From NCBI GenBank assembly GCA_017394765.1, contig JAFPXF010000007.1, positions 1 to 64,000 on the forward strand: DNA of 64,000 nucleotides, read 5' to 3'. Under the pieces are notes generated by a model. It did not search any database, was not told where the DNA came from, and saw nothing but the letters and a program-made list of their open reading frames with translations. The DNA comes from Bacteroidales bacterium. GTDB taxonomy: Bacteria; Bacteroidota; Bacteroidia; Bacteroidales; WCHB1-69. A program made the translations under genes and the position numbers. Positions 1-10,403 of the stretch are shown piece after piece; positions within the stretch are counted from its first letter, which is position 1; each line of letters starts with the position of its first letter.

Positions 1-1002
1 ACCGAGATGGACGGCTTCTCCACCAACGCCGGTGTCATCATCATGGCCGCCACCAACCGCGCCGATATCCTTGACCGCGCCTTGCTGCGTGCCGGCCGCT
101 TCGACCGTCAGATTGCCGTCGAGCTTCCCAACCTCAACGAGCGCCGCGGCATCTTCGGTGTCCATGTGCGCAAACTCAAGCTCGGCCCCGACGTGGACCT
201 TGACTTCTTCGCCAAGCAAACGCCGGGCTTCTCCGGCGCCGACATTGCCAACGTGTGCAACGAGGCCGCCCTCATTGCCGCCCGCAACAACAAGAAACAG
301 ATCGAGAAGGAGGACTTCCTCGCCGCCGTCGATCGCATCATCGGCGGCTTGGAACGTCGTGGCAGCGTCTTCACCCCGCAGGAGAAGAAGACCATCGCCT
401 ACCACGAGTCCGGACACGCCACAGTGAGCTGGCTGCTCAAGCACGCTTCCCCCTTGGTCAAGGTCACCATCGTGCCCCGCGGCAAGGCCCTCGGCGCGGC
501 TTGGTATCTGCCCGAGGAACGGCAGCTGACCAACTACGACCAGCTTGTGGATGAGATGACCGCCCTGCTCGGCGGACGCGCCGCCGAAGAGGTGGTGTTC
601 GGATCTGTCTCCACCGGCGCCCTTAACGACCTTGAACGTGTCTCCAAACAGGCTTACGCCATGGTCGTTTACTATGGCCTCGACAAGAAAATCGGCAACG
701 TAAGCTATTATGACTCTACGGGACAGCAAGAATACAGTTTTCAAAAACCCTATAGCGAGAAAACCGCCGAGGCCATCGACGAGCAAGTCCACAATCTCAT
801 CGAGTCCTGCTATGCTAAGGCCAAGCAGATCCTCTCCGACCACAAGGAGCAACTCGACCAATTGGCGGGCCTCTTGCTTGAACGTGAAGTCATCTTCACA
901 GAGGATGTGGAACGCATCCTCGGCAAACGTCCCGTGGACGAACAGAAGGCTGGCGAGGCTCTTGATGCACAAGATGGCGTTGCCCCTGTTGTACAACCTT
1001 AA
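1..1002 (+). CDS. ftsH: FtsH, ATP-dependent zinc metalloprotease (C-terminal part)
   Basis: Membrane-anchored AAA+ protease that degrades misfolded membrane proteins and regulators. The frame is already open at base 1, so the N-terminal membrane segments and the Walker A part of the ATPase lie left of the window. Visible are the end of the AAA domain with the second region of homology (RADILDRALLRAGRFDRQI, arginine finger), the lid helices, and the peptidase domain with the zinc motif HESGH (codons at 403-417). The gene ends with an acidic tail. It is followed after 11 bases by the LUD gene and then cdsA. The methionine at base 7 is internal, not a start. Confidence 0.97.
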   Translation, partial: TEMDGFSTNAGVIIMAATNRADILDRALLRAGRFDRQIAVELPNLNERRGIFGVHVRKLKLGPDVDLDFFAKQTPGFSGADIANVCNEAALIAARNNKKQIEKEDFLAAVDRIIGGLERRGSVFTPQEKKTIAYHESGHATVSWLLKHASPLVKVTIVPRGKALGAAWYLPEERQLTNYDQLVDEMTALLGGRAAEEVVFGSVSTGALNDLERVSKQAYAMVVYYGLDKKIGNVSYYDSTGQQEYSFQKPYSEKTAEAIDEQVHNLIESCYAKAKQILSDHKEQLDQLAGLLLEREVIFTEDVERILGKRPVDEQKAGEALDAQDGVAPVVQP

Positions 1003-1013
1003 AACTTAAACTC

Positions 1014-1739
1014 ATGCCCGATTTCAATCCCATAGATCCCCAGCTTCTCGCAGGCAAGGAAAGCATCCGCAGAAACATCAGGAACGGGTTGGCATACAAA
1101 AGTGCAGCCCCGTTTGACATGGTGGAGACCACAGAAGACCTGTTTGATCAGATTCCGAACAGGTTTGTGACTTTCGTGGAGAATTTCCGCGCTGCCGGTG
1201 GCAAATATATACCCTGCAACACCCAGAACATGGTGCAATATCTTGTCAAGATAGCCCAGGGACAGCATTACAACGTCTTGCTGAACACCAGTCCCAACTT
1301 GGGCGCCTACCTCGACAAGTACAAGGTGCGTCATGTCAATGCCATCAACCTCAATGAGCCTGTTGATGCCGCGCTTTTCTTCTCCGATGTGCTGATTGCA
1401 CGCTCCGGTGCCATTGGCTTCACCCAGTCGGTTGCCCAATATGCCTCTGTGAAGAACCTGGCCAAGGACATCATAGTGGTCTCCCGCGAGCGTTGTATCT
1501 TTTCCGACTATGAGGAGGCCCTTGCCTACCAGCGTCAGCGCAACGGCAATGTGTCGTGCCCCATGACCGAGTTTGTGGTGCCCACCCGCCCCGAGGAGGT
1601 CAACGGCGTGCCGCAATACTCGCCCCGCGAGCCCCGCATCATCCTGATGCTCGTCGAGGAACCGCATCCCGAGGTCCAACCAGCCCCCGCACCCGAGATC
1701 CAACCCGAAAACGCATCTTCCGATGACCCCCAAGACTAA
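1014..1739 (+). CDS. LUD (LutC/YkgG-like) domain protein
   Basis: A 241-residue cytosolic protein with the LUD fold shared by lactate-utilisation subunit LutC and YkgG. Family-type features are visible in the middle: an alpha/beta region with NLNEPVDAALFFSDVLIARS and a glycine/serine turn before the segment IIVVSRERCIFSDYEEAL. The C-terminus (about residues 200-241) is proline- and acid-rich and looks disordered. No lutA or lutB lies nearby, so a role in lactate oxidation is not supported here. From memory, the order ftsH-LUD-cdsA recurs in Bacteroidales. The stop overlaps the start of cdsA by 17 bases, suggesting coupled translation. Substrate and reaction are unknown. Confidence 0.75.
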   Translation: MPDFNPIDPQLLAGKESIRRNIRNGLAYKSAAPFDMVETTEDLFDQIPNRFVTFVENFRAAGGKYIPCNTQNMVQYLVKIAQGQHYNVLLNTSPNLGAYLDKYKVRHVNAINLNEPVDAALFFSDVLIARSGAIGFTQSVAQYASVKNLAKDIIVVSRERCIFSDYEEALAYQRQRNGNVSCPMTEFVVPTRPEEVNGVPQYSPREPRIILMLVEEPHPEVQPAPAPEIQPENASSDDPQD

Positions 1740-2601
1740 GAACTTGCTGGTCCGCACCGCCGCAGGAGCCGTCTATGTGGCCCTCATGGTAGCCGGCACC
1801 TTCTGCCCGCCTCTCATGTGCGGACTCATGATTGCCGTCTCCTGCCTGGCTGTCTTCGAGTTCGGGAAACTCACGTCAACCCCCATCGGCATGTTCCCCC
1901 AGCTCATCATGACGGCTACAGCCCTTATTATCCAGGTCTGTCTTCTGTTTGAATACTACAACGAAGGTGGCGGTTATTTGTACGACGGCAAAGCCACCGT
2001 CGTGATTGTCTTCCATGGACTTGTCCTCGCATCCATTTTCCTGCTTGCATTTTTATTCTCCATCCGCGAACTTATATCAATCGAACCCAATCCCATTGAG
2101 CGTGTTTCCACGGGCCTGGGAGGCACCGTGTGGATAGTCTTTCCTCTGGCTGCCATCACGACACTCTCCTTTATCAGACCCTCTGACGCACTCGCCCTGT
2201 TTATCCTGATCTGGTCTTACGATACGTTTGCCTACCTCGGCGGCTCCCTGTTGGGCAAGCATAAGATGTGCCCCCACATCTCTCCTGGAAAAACTTGGGA
2301 AGGCACTGTCATCGGTTGCGTGATGACATTGGTGTTGGCATGGTTTTTGCCCCTCATCCCGTACTTCGGAGCACTGCGCGAGTGCCACTGGGACTGGATT
2401 CTTTTTGCCTTGATAATCGTGGTGTTCGGAACCTGTGGTGACCTGGTGGAGTCGCTGTTCAAGCGCAATGCGGGCGTGAAGGACAGCGGCAACATTATGC
2501 CGGGCCACGGAGGTATCCTCGACCGCTTCGACTCCCTGCTCTTCGCCGCCATCCCCGCCCTCGTCTATATCACAATATTATTCCTCGACACCCCCTACTA
2601 A
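1723..2601 (+). CDS. cdsA: Phosphatidate cytidylyltransferase (CDP-diglyceride synthase)
   Basis: Inner-membrane enzyme that makes CDP-diacylglycerol from phosphatidic acid and CTP, the branch point of phospholipid synthesis. The 292 residues contain about eight hydrophobic segments and end with the family signature: SLFKRNAGVKDSGNIMPGHG, then GGILDRFDS, which carries the catalytic acidic residues. The start lies inside the upstream LUD frame (17-base overlap), so the two are co-translated with the ftsH operon. The stop codon TAA is also the first three bases of a 21 bp tandem repeat. Confidence 0.95.
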   Translation: MTPKTKNLLVRTAAGAVYVALMVAGTFCPPLMCGLMIAVSCLAVFEFGKLTSTPIGMFPQLIMTATALIIQVCLLFEYYNEGGGYLYDGKATVVIVFHGLVLASIFLLAFLFSIRELISIEPNPIERVSTGLGGTVWIVFPLAAITTLSFIRPSDALALFILIWSYDTFAYLGGSLLGKHKMCPHISPGKTWEGTVIGCVMTLVLAWFLPLIPYFGALRECHWDWILFALIIVVFGTCGDLVESLFKRNAGVKDSGNIMPGHGGILDRFDSLLFAAIPALVYITILFLDTPY

Positions 2602-2661
2602 CCCTCAAATACCCTCTGCTAACCCTCAATTACCCTCTGCTAACCCTCAATTACCCTATAC
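2599..2661. repeat. 21 bp tandem repeat, three copies, starting on the cdsA stop codon
   Basis: Three head-to-tail 21-base units at 2599-2619, 2620-2640 and 2641-2661, with unit form TAACCCTCAATTACCCTCTGC and a few changes. Each unit begins with TAA, so the array supplies the cdsA stop and repeats it in frame every seven codons. Confidence 0.9.
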
Positions 2662-2678
2662 TACCCCCCCCACTACCC

Positions 2679-2714
2679 TTAATTTCTTAATTTCTTAATT
2701 TCTTAATTTCTTAA
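2679..2714. repeat. 8 bp tandem repeat TTAATTTC, 4.5 copies
   Basis: Perfect direct repeats of TTAATTTC at 2679-2710 followed by TTAA. It sits 35 bases upstream of the uvrA start, so copy-number change could alter the leader or promoter spacing. No clear -7 box is visible here. Confidence 0.9.
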
Positions 2715-2748
2715 CCCATTAACCTCCTCCCTTTCCCCCTCCCGAAAC

Positions 2749-5634
2749 ATGAACTCCGACATCATATCCATAAGAGGCGCAAAAGTCAACAATCTGAAAA
2801 ATATAGATGTTGACATTCCCCGCAACAAGCTGGTGGTCATCACCGGCCTCTCCGGTTCGGGCAAGTCGTCGTTGGCCTTCGACACGCTTTATGCGGAGGG
2901 ACAGCGCCGCTATGTGGAGAGCCTCAGCTCGTATGCACGCCAGTTCATGGGAAGGATGCACAAGCCGGAGGTCAAGTCGGTGACCGGCATCCCGCCCGCC
3001 ATTGCCATCGAACAGCATGTGATGTCCAACAACCCGCGCTCCACGGTGGGCACGGTGACGGAAATCTACGAATACCTGAAGCTGCTGTTCGCGCGGGTGG
3101 GGCACACCTTCTCGCCCGTGAGCGGCAAGGAGGTGCGCCGCGACGACCCTGACGACGTGGTGGAGTATGCCCGCAAGATCGCCCCCGGCAAGCGCGTGTA
3201 TGTACTCGCCCCGGTGGTGCTCCCCGAAGGGCGCACCCTCCTCGAACAGCTCTCTATCCTCCGCCAGCAGGGCTTCAGCCGCGTGGTCTATGACCGCAAG
3301 CTCTTCGAAATCGACGAGTTCCTCAACGGCAAGAAATGCACCCGCGTGTCGGAGATGTATGTGCTCATCGACCGCTTCAGGTCCGACAACATCGAAGACA
3401 ATCTCGCACGACTGCTCGATTCCGTGAACACCGCCTTCGCGGAGGGCAAGGGCTCCTGCATGATCCAGACCGAGGGCGATGTCCGCCCGCAGGATTCGCA
3501 GTCAAATACTGACGATAAAAAAAACAGTGTCTCCCAGAGATCCTTTAGCAACCGCTTTGAGGCGGATGGGATCACCTTTGAGGAGCCGTCTGTCAACCTG
3601 TTCAGCTTCAACAATCCCTACGGGGCGTGCAAGACCTGCCTCGGCACGGGCATGGTCGAGGGCGTGGACCAGGACTTGGTGATTCCCAACCGCCAGCTTT
3701 CCGTGGCCGACGATGCCGTGGCCTGCTGGCACGGCGAGGTGCTCAGCGAGTGGAAACGCTACTTCATCAAACAGGCCTCCAAACTCGATTTTCCCGTCTT
3801 CCGCGCCATTGAGGACCTGACCCAGGAGGAGTTCGACCTGCTTTGGTTCGGCGACCCCAAGCACCATGTGGAGGGCGTCACCCAATTCTTCCAGTTCGTG
3901 GCCGCCAACACCTACAAGATCCAGTACCGTGTGCTGCAAGCGCGTTATCGCGGGCGCGAACTGTGCCACGACTGCCACGGCACCCGTTTGCGCAAGGATG
4001 CCCAATATGTCAAAGTGGGCGGCAAGTCCATCACGGAGCTGCTGGCCATGCCGGTCAGCGACCTCAAGATTTTCTTCGACCAACTCAAGTTGGCCTCTTC
4101 CAATGAGGAGGAAATTGCGCGCAACGTGCTCAAGGAGCTGCGCACGCGCATCGGCTTGCTGGATGAGGTGGGGCTCGGCTACCTGACCCTCGACCGCACC
4201 GCCGGCACCCTGTCGGGCGGCGAGTCACAGCGCATCAACCTGGCCACCTCCTTGGGCAGCAGCCTTGTGGGGTCGCTCTACATCCTCGACGAGCCCAGTA
4301 TCGGCCTGCACCCGCGCGACACCCAGAACCTCATCCGCGTGCTGAAACGACTGCGCGACATCGGCAACACCGTGGTCGTCGTCGAACACGACGAGTCCAT
4401 CATCCGTGCCGCCGACTACATCGTTGACATCGGTCCCCGTGCGGGCCAGTTCGGCGGCGAGGTTGTCTATACCGGCGACTTCGAGCACTTGTTGCAAGAC
4501 AAGGAGAGCCTCACCGCCTCCTACGTCCGTGGCATGGTGGGTGGCTTTCCCGAGGAGGAGTGCCGGCACATCCCGACCCCCAAGCGCCGCCGCAGGTGGC
4601 GCAACTATGTGGAAATAAAGGGAGCCAAAGAGCATAATCTTAAAAACATAGATGTCAAAATTCCGCTGGAGTGTCTCACCGTGGTGACGGGCGTGAGTGG
4701 TTCAGGCAAGAGCAGCCTTGTTGCCAATGTGCTTTATCCCAGCTTGTTGAGGTTGCTTGACAAAAACGGGCCAAAGCCCGGCAGATGCAGCGGCATCGAT
4801 GCCGACATGTCCAAGATCTCCGATGCGGTGATGGTGGACCAAGATCCCATCGGGCGTTCCACGCGCTCCAATCCTGTGACGTATGTGAAAGCCTACGACT
4901 ACATCCGGGAGCTGTATGCCTCCCAGCCGTTGGCCAAGCAGCGCAACTACCGCCCGGGCTTCTTCTCCTTCAATGTGGCCGGCGGCCGCTGCGAGGAGTG
5001 CGAGGGCGAGGGCAAGATTCACATCAACATGCAGTTCATGGCCGATGTGGAGATGGTATGCCCCTCCTGCAACGGCGGCCGTTTCCGCGACGAGGCCCTT
5101 GATGTCAAGGTCAAGGAGAAGACCATCACCGACATCCTCAACATGACGGTGTCGGAGGCTGTGGAGTTCTTCCAGCAGCTGCCCGTCACCGACCTGACCC
5201 GGAACATCATCCGCCGGCTGATGCCCTTGCAGGATGTGGGACTCGGCTACTTGGTGCTTGGCCAGACCTCCTCGACGCTTTCCGGCGGTGAGGCGCAGCG
5301 CGTGAAGTTAGCCTACTATCTCTCCCTCGACGATGAGCAGCAGAACAAGCTCTTCATCTTCGACGAGCCGACCACGGGCCTCCATTTCCACGACATCAAC
5401 AAACTGTACGGCGCTTTCAACCGCCTCATCGAGCGTGGCAACACCATCGTGGTTATTGAGCACAACACAGAAATCATCAAGTGCGCCGACTGGATCATCG
5501 ACATGGGGCCGGAGGGTGGCGACGGCGGTGGCAAGATTGTTTTCGAGGGCACGCCTGAGAAACTCATGGAGAAAAAGCGCTCCTATACGGCGCAGGCGCT
5601 GCAAGGAAAACTGGGTATCAAAAATATGGAATAA
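2749..5634 (+). CDS. uvrA: UvrA, excinuclease ABC subunit A
   Basis: DNA-damage sensor ATPase of nucleotide excision repair; it loads UvrB on lesions. The 961 residues hold two ABC modules: Walker [10 protein letters not shown] (residues 33-41) and GVSGSGKSS (648-656), and signature motifs [12 protein letters not shown] and [12 protein letters not shown] followed by [11 protein letters not shown] and [11 protein letters not shown]. Cysteine pairs ACKTC/LCHDC in the first half and RCEEC/VCPSC in the second remain. Two CxxC pairs that many UvrA proteins carry in the first half are absent: the segments read [12 protein letters not shown] and [15 protein letters not shown]. Length is normal. No uvrB or uvrC is adjacent. 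Confidence 0.97.
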   Translation: MNSDIISIRGAKVNNLKNIDVDIPRNKLVVITGLSGSGKSSLAFDTLYAEGQRRYVESLSSYARQFMGRMHKPEVKSVTGIPPAIAIEQHVMSNNPRSTVGTVTEIYEYLKLLFARVGHTFSPVSGKEVRRDDPDDVVEYARKIAPGKRVYVLAPVVLPEGRTLLEQLSILRQQGFSRVVYDRKLFEIDEFLNGKKCTRVSEMYVLIDRFRSDNIEDNLARLLDSVNTAFAEGKGSCMIQTEGDVRPQDSQSNTDDKKNSVSQRSFSNRFEADGITFEEPSVNLFSFNNPYGACKTCLGTGMVEGVDQDLVIPNRQLSVADDAVACWHGEVLSEWKRYFIKQASKLDFPVFRAIEDLTQEEFDLLWFGDPKHHVEGVTQFFQFVAANTYKIQYRVLQARYRGRELCHDCHGTRLRKDAQYVKVGGKSITELLAMPVSDLKIFFDQLKLASSNEEEIARNVLKELRTRIGLLDEVGLGYLTLDRTAGTLSGGESQRINLATSLGSSLVGSLYILDEPSIGLHPRDTQNLIRVLKRLRDIGNTVVVVEHDESIIRAADYIVDIGPRAGQFGGEVVYTGDFEHLLQDKESLTASYVRGMVGGFPEEECRHIPTPKRRRRWRNYVEIKGAKEHNLKNIDVKIPLECLTVVTGVSGSGKSSLVANVLYPSLLRLLDKNGPKPGRCSGIDADMSKISDAVMVDQDPIGRSTRSNPVTYVKAYDYIRELYASQPLAKQRNYRPGFFSFNVAGGRCEECEGEGKIHINMQFMADVEMVCPSCNGGRFRDEALDVKVKEKTITDILNMTVSEAVEFFQQLPVTDLTRNIIRRLMPLQDVGLGYLVLGQTSSTLSGGEAQRVKLAYYLSLDDEQQNKLFIFDEPTTGLHFHDINKLYGAFNRLIERGNTIVVIEHNTEIIKCADWIIDMGPEGGDGGGKIVFEGTPEKLMEKKRSYTAQALQGKLGIKNME

Positions 5635-5656
5635 CAACAATAAAATGGAATAGAAA

Positions 5657-6121
5657 ATGATTTTAGCAAAAATAAAAAGCAGACTTTTCTATGTCTTTCT
5701 TTGTTCTGTGATACTGGGGGAGAGCACCTCGTTTGTAGCTTGCGAACGGCCAGAACCCGAACCGAATCCTGAACAGTCTGGGGTTGAATGTGACGATGTG
5801 ACCATGCAGATACCGTGTCTGTTATTATCGATGAACTCTATAACTTTAGTGAATGACATCACTACTTTAGCGAATATGTGCCCTGATGCGCCTGCTTTTG
5901 ATTTTACCACTCGATCGTTGGTTGTAGTGTCTGGCTCTTCCACGCATGGAATAGTCAATGTGATTACTGATTTTTATAAGGATGAAGGTTCTTTATATCA
6001 TTTAACGATAAATGTCATACAGGATTATACTTCTGTTGCCGAAGGATGGCATAAATATTATATTATCCCCAAAGTGAATAATGCATCCGACATCATACTT
6101 GCCATTAATTACTGTCATTGA
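5657..6121 (+). CDS. Small putative lipoprotein coupled to the downstream subtilase
   Basis: A 154-residue protein with an N-terminal hydrophobic segment and a possible lipobox-like FVACERPEPEP, followed by a proline/glutamate linker and a single small domain of no recognised family. The coding sequence is AT-rich, unlike uvrA before it but like the first half of the protease after it. The stop TGA shares its A with the ATG of the next gene (TGATG at 6119-6123), a classical translational-coupling arrangement. This suggests a partner of the protease, such as an inhibitor, chaperone or propeptide-like factor. That role is inference only. Confidence 0.7.
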   Translation: MILAKIKSRLFYVFLCSVILGESTSFVACERPEPEPNPEQSGVECDDVTMQIPCLLLSMNSITLVNDITTLANMCPDAPAFDFTTRSLVVVSGSSTHGIVNVITDFYKDEGSLYHLTINVIQDYTSVAEGWHKYYIIPKVNNASDIILAINYCH

Positions 6122-9100
6122 TGAAGCGCTTTGGAATAAAGAAAATGAGAACCATGAAGCATATTTTAGGTTTATTGGTGATAATAGTGTGTTTTTTTTC
6201 ACAATCTTTTGCGCAGAAGACGAACCGCTATTATTATTACCATGGCAATAAAGTAAATTTGCAGCCAGACACATGGTCTTTTGGTGTCTTAACAGGAGAT
6301 ACCTTACGGGTAAAGGAGGAAATAACCGCCAGAGGTTTTTCACTATCAAAACCTTTTGTGTCTGTTTTGGATAAAAGAGGGTGTTCCTATTATACAATAA
6401 TATCTTCTGATAGTAACAATCATGAATACACAATAGATTCTTTATGCTTGATGCTTTCTTTAATTCCTCAAACAACTACAACTCAATGTTTTAAGAAAGG
6501 TAATCGAAGGACCGGTGTGTCGAATAGGTTTTATGTTCAATTACGCAATCTTGACGACTCTCTGTTACTCTATGATTTTGCCACTACTCAACATGTCAAT
6601 GTATTATATGATATCCCAAATATGCCTGACTGGTTTGTGCTATCTTGTCCTTACAACTGTTCAAAAGATGCCATAGATTGTGCTAACCATTTTTTTGAAT
6701 CAGGTTTTTTCTATTCTGCTGAACCAGAATTTGAATTCGAAGGCCGTTTTGCATCAGATGACACTTATTATTCAGATCAATGGGGATTGAGAAATGACGG
6801 ACAATATTTTAATGAATATGCGAATATTGACATTAAAGCAACTGCGGCTTGGAAAATTTCCAAAGGCATGAACACTCTTGTGGCCATATATGATAGTGGT
6901 GTTTATCCCCATCATCCTGATTTGAACGACAATATCATCAATAATAGCTTTGATGCTCAAACAGGATCCTCGTCATCATATGTTTACGACAAACATGGCA
7001 CGGCTTGTGCAGGTATTGTCGCTGCTGAAGAAAACGGAGTTGGGATAGCAGGTGTTGCTCCTAAGTCTGGAATCACTTCGATAAGTATAGCTTTAAATCC
7101 ATTAAACACACCTGAACAATTTGCAAGTGGGTTTAATTGGGCAAGGGAGAATAATATAGACGTGATTAATAATTCATGGGGAGGCATAGATACTTCATCA
7201 TTAATTGAAACAGCAATTAACAGATTAATAAACGAAGGACGTGGAGGTAAAGGTTGTGTGGTTGTGTTTTCTTCAGGAAACGAAAATGATACGAATATTG
7301 AATATCCGGGAAATTTTTCCCCAGACATTCTTGTTGTGGGTGCCATGAGTCCTTGCGGGGAAAGGAAGTCTCCATCCTCGTGCGATCATGAATTTTGGGG
7401 GAGTTGTTACGGGGAACAATTGGATATAATGGCCCCTGGGGTTTTGATCCCGACTACAGATTATCCAGGAAATGCAGGATTTAACCCGAATATCCCTATA
7501 CATCATAATATGGGTGGTGATTTAGTGGAAAACGATTACGATGATGTTGACTACACTGTTTGGTTTAATGGCACTTCTTCCGCTTGTCCGCACGTTGTTG
7601 GAGTAGCAGCACTTATGCTTTCTATTAATCCGAATTTGACAAGCCAAGAAGTCTGTAATATAATAGAACAAACAGCTCAGAAAGTTCGTAAGGATTTATA
7701 CAACTATATTGACACATTTAATCATGTAAATGGAACTTGGTGCTCTCAAATGGGCTATGGCCTTATTGATGCCCACCGTGCTGTGCTGAAGGCCGCCTAT
7801 CATAAGATTTATGGGGATTCCACACTCACGCTTTGCGACATTAATCACGCCTACACTGTTCGCTCACCACACAATGCAAATATTGACAGCGTGTCTTTCT
7901 TTTGGACTTGTTCCAACAATCTACAAATATTATCTGGACAAAACACCGACAGTGTTTGGGTAAGAGCCTTCAATGGAGGTATTGGACAGCTTTGTTGCCA
8001 TATAGTCCATGATAGCGATACGGTCGTCAGCAAATTAGTTGTTCCAATTGTTTCAAACCAGGCAGTGTATGACAATATTTCACTTGACAACGGCATGAAC
8101 TATCCCGACACCCTCATTTTGAGCAGGAATATTGAAATTGATAGTATGACGGTCTTGACATGGCAAAATAAGCGTGTGCTTTGCACGCCTGATTGTCGAA
8201 TCATAGTTCGCCCTGGGGGCAAGTTTATGATGGATGGCTGTATCCTGACCTCTGCCTGCTCCAATGAGATGTGGCAAGGTGTTGAGGTCGTGGGTGATCG
8301 CTCCAAGCACCAGACTGAGGCTGATCAGGGAACTGTTGTGTTTAAGAACGGGGCTCTTGTTGAGAATGCTCGTTGTGGCATTAGGACTGGTCTGGGAAAT
8401 GACAATTGGAATACTACGGGTGGCATCGTCACCGTTCAGAACAGCATATTTCACAACTGTGCCAAGGCTGTAGAATTCCTCGCTTACACTGATACTTTGG
8501 CCACAGGCTTTGTTAACAATAATTTGGGCAGCTTCAAGAACTGTACCTTCACTGTGGATACCACCAATCTGTTTGCCATTAACGGGATCTCTTTCCTCGA
8601 CCACATTTCTCTTTGTGCCGTAAAAGGAGTGAAGTTTATAGGCTGTACCTTTCAGAACCTCACCAACGGACTTGACAACCGCCGCCACGCTATTTTTGCT
8701 CACAATGCAGGCTTTTTGGTGGACGAAAGATGTGACGGCTACGATCCTCTTCAAAATCCACCTGTCTTACCCGATTACTGTGGTTGCCAGCCAGAACTTT
8801 CGGACTCATGCTTCTTCGAAGGTTTCGAAACCGCCATAGAGGCGAGCACAGACGGTATGCCTTTCTCTGTCACCATCAACCGCGCTCGCTTTGCCAGCAA
8901 TGCCACCGCTGTGCGCATCAACGCCAACAACTTCGCCACCGTTACCGAGTGTGACTTCGACTTGCAGTCGGTGCCTATCGGATTGTTGGAGAACATCGGA
9001 TTGTACCTTGACAACTGTACGGGTTATTTAGTGGAGGGAAATTCTTTCACAAAAAGTAACCATGCCCAACTGACAAACATTTCCTCCACAGGTATATGCG

Positions 9101-10383
9101 TCAAGAACTCGGACACCCTCCAGAACGAAATACACCGAAACTTTTTCTACAATCTTAACTATGGTATTTATGTGAAAAACATCAATGGTAACAATAAGAA
9201 AGGGCTGCAGCTCACCTGTAACAGCTTTGACTGGAATGATTACGACATCTACATGTCACTTAAGAGCTCTTTGAAAGCAAATCAAGGCAGTCTTTATGAG
9301 GGAGCTGACAACACCTTCACTAACACTCGAATCAGCAGTATTCACAACGATGGAGCCCAGCAGCTTACCTATTACTTTAGCCGAAGCAGTTCTCATACCC
9401 CATACAATGTGACTACAACGAATGTGACACTTAACTTCTCCGCGGCAGCCAATGCCTGTGCCTCCACATTGTGCAGCGGTGAAGTACCCCAACCGCCTGT
9501 CCCATTGTCGGTGTTCTCCTCAATGATGTCCGCATACACCACTGTTGCATCGGAGATGGAACCTTCAACTACGACGGGTGGCCATTCGATGTGTTCGCAA
9601 ACAAATACGAATGGGTTCCCGCCGAGTGTGTGCGATATGCCCCAACAGTTGGCTTGCGTATATTATAACGCCGTGCGCGCTCTGATGGCCGATTCCCTGC
9701 TTGATATGGATATCCTCGAGCAATGGCATGTCGCCGCCCAACCCATCGCTGACCCCTATTCGTTAACTGAAACGCGGTTTGTATTGGGATATGACGAAGA
9801 TTTTGTACACAACAATCCCGCTATTCCGCTGTCGCAGGCAGCAGAATTCCCAATCGCAACCGACGATTATTACACAGAATTCCATAACCTGAAACGGGAA
9901 TTGCGCGGTTTTGATAGGCAAATCAATTGGTACACGCTTACACCTGTGCAAATCCTGGAGCTGCAGAACATCGCCGATGCCGGCACGGGACGCTCCTCGG
10001 TGATGGCCCGCGGTGTGCTTTGCTTCTTCTTCAACATCTGCGACGAGGAACTGACCCCGCTGGGCGACACGCGCGCCATGCAGGCTAACGGAGCCTTGCA
10101 CGCAAATCTTGACGGATTTGACAACGCTGACTATCCAGAAAAACCCTTCGGCATGGTTATTTATCCCAACCCCGCCAACGATGTGCTTCACATATCCATT
10201 GAGGGCATAGACAACCCTTGCGGCACGCTCACTGTGAGCGACCTTACTGGCGTGGTGGTGCTTACCCGAGAGTGTAGCGCCAACACTTTGCAGCTTAACG
10301 TGTCTGCTCTCTCCTGTGGCCTATATGTGATTACCTTCCGCAATAAGAACGGTGTGATAGTGAGAAAGTTTGTGAAATTGTAG
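6121..10383 (+). CDS. Subtilisin-like (S8) serine protease with T9SS sorting domain
   Basis: A secreted 1420-residue protease. A signal peptide (MKHILGLLVIIVCFFSQSFA) follows a short N-terminal extension; the ATG at 6121 fits coupling with the previous gene, while ATGs at 6145 and 6154 are alternatives. The catalytic triad is visible as D258 (YDSGV), H292 (HGTACAG) and S486 (NGTSSACPH). Residues about 640-1150 contain many short N/D-rich turns resembling a right-handed beta-helix. The last about 80 residues form a type A T9SS domain beginning YPNPANDVLHISIEG and ending VRKFVKL. Base composition changes inside the gene: the protease half is AT-rich, the C-terminal half GC-rich like the surrounding chromosome. 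Confidence 0.93.
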   Translation: MKRFGIKKMRTMKHILGLLVIIVCFFSQSFAQKTNRYYYYHGNKVNLQPDTWSFGVLTGDTLRVKEEITARGFSLSKPFVSVLDKRGCSYYTIISSDSNNHEYTIDSLCLMLSLIPQTTTTQCFKKGNRRTGVSNRFYVQLRNLDDSLLLYDFATTQHVNVLYDIPNMPDWFVLSCPYNCSKDAIDCANHFFESGFFYSAEPEFEFEGRFASDDTYYSDQWGLRNDGQYFNEYANIDIKATAAWKISKGMNTLVAIYDSGVYPHHPDLNDNIINNSFDAQTGSSSSYVYDKHGTACAGIVAAEENGVGIAGVAPKSGITSISIALNPLNTPEQFASGFNWARENNIDVINNSWGGIDTSSLIETAINRLINEGRGGKGCVVVFSSGNENDTNIEYPGNFSPDILVVGAMSPCGERKSPSSCDHEFWGSCYGEQLDIMAPGVLIPTTDYPGNAGFNPNIPIHHNMGGDLVENDYDDVDYTVWFNGTSSACPHVVGVAALMLSINPNLTSQEVCNIIEQTAQKVRKDLYNYIDTFNHVNGTWCSQMGYGLIDAHRAVLKAAYHKIYGDSTLTLCDINHAYTVRSPHNANIDSVSFFWTCSNNLQILSGQNTDSVWVRAFNGGIGQLCCHIVHDSDTVVSKLVVPIVSNQAVYDNISLDNGMNYPDTLILSRNIEIDSMTVLTWQNKRVLCTPDCRIIVRPGGKFMMDGCILTSACSNEMWQGVEVVGDRSKHQTEADQGTVVFKNGALVENARCGIRTGLGNDNWNTTGGIVTVQNSIFHNCAKAVEFLAYTDTLATGFVNNNLGSFKNCTFTVDTTNLFAINGISFLDHISLCAVKGVKFIGCTFQNLTNGLDNRRHAIFAHNAGFLVDERCDGYDPLQNPPVLPDYCGCQPELSDSCFFEGFETAIEASTDGMPFSVTINRARFASNATAVRINANNFATVTECDFDLQSVPIGLLENIGLYLDNCTGYLVEGNSFTKSNHAQLTNISSTGICVKNSDTLQNEIHRNFFYNLNYGIYVKNINGNNKKGLQLTCNSFDWNDYDIYMSLKSSLKANQGSLYEGADNTFTNTRISSIHNDGAQQLTYYFSRSSSHTPYNVTTTNVTLNFSAAANACASTLCSGEVPQPPVPLSVFSSMMSAYTTVASEMEPSTTTGGHSMCSQTNTNGFPPSVCDMPQQLACVYYNAVRALMADSLLDMDILEQWHVAAQPIADPYSLTETRFVLGYDEDFVHNNPAIPLSQAAEFPIATDDYYTEFHNLKRELRGFDRQINWYTLTPVQILELQNIADAGTGRSSVMARGVLCFFFNICDEELTPLGDTRAMQANGALHANLDGFDNADYPEKPFGMVIYPNPANDVLHISIEGIDNPCGTLTVSDLTGVVVLTRECSANTLQLNVSALSCGLYVITFRNKNGVIVRKFVKL

Positions 10384-10403
10384 GCATTATTATGTTTCTT
10401 TTG

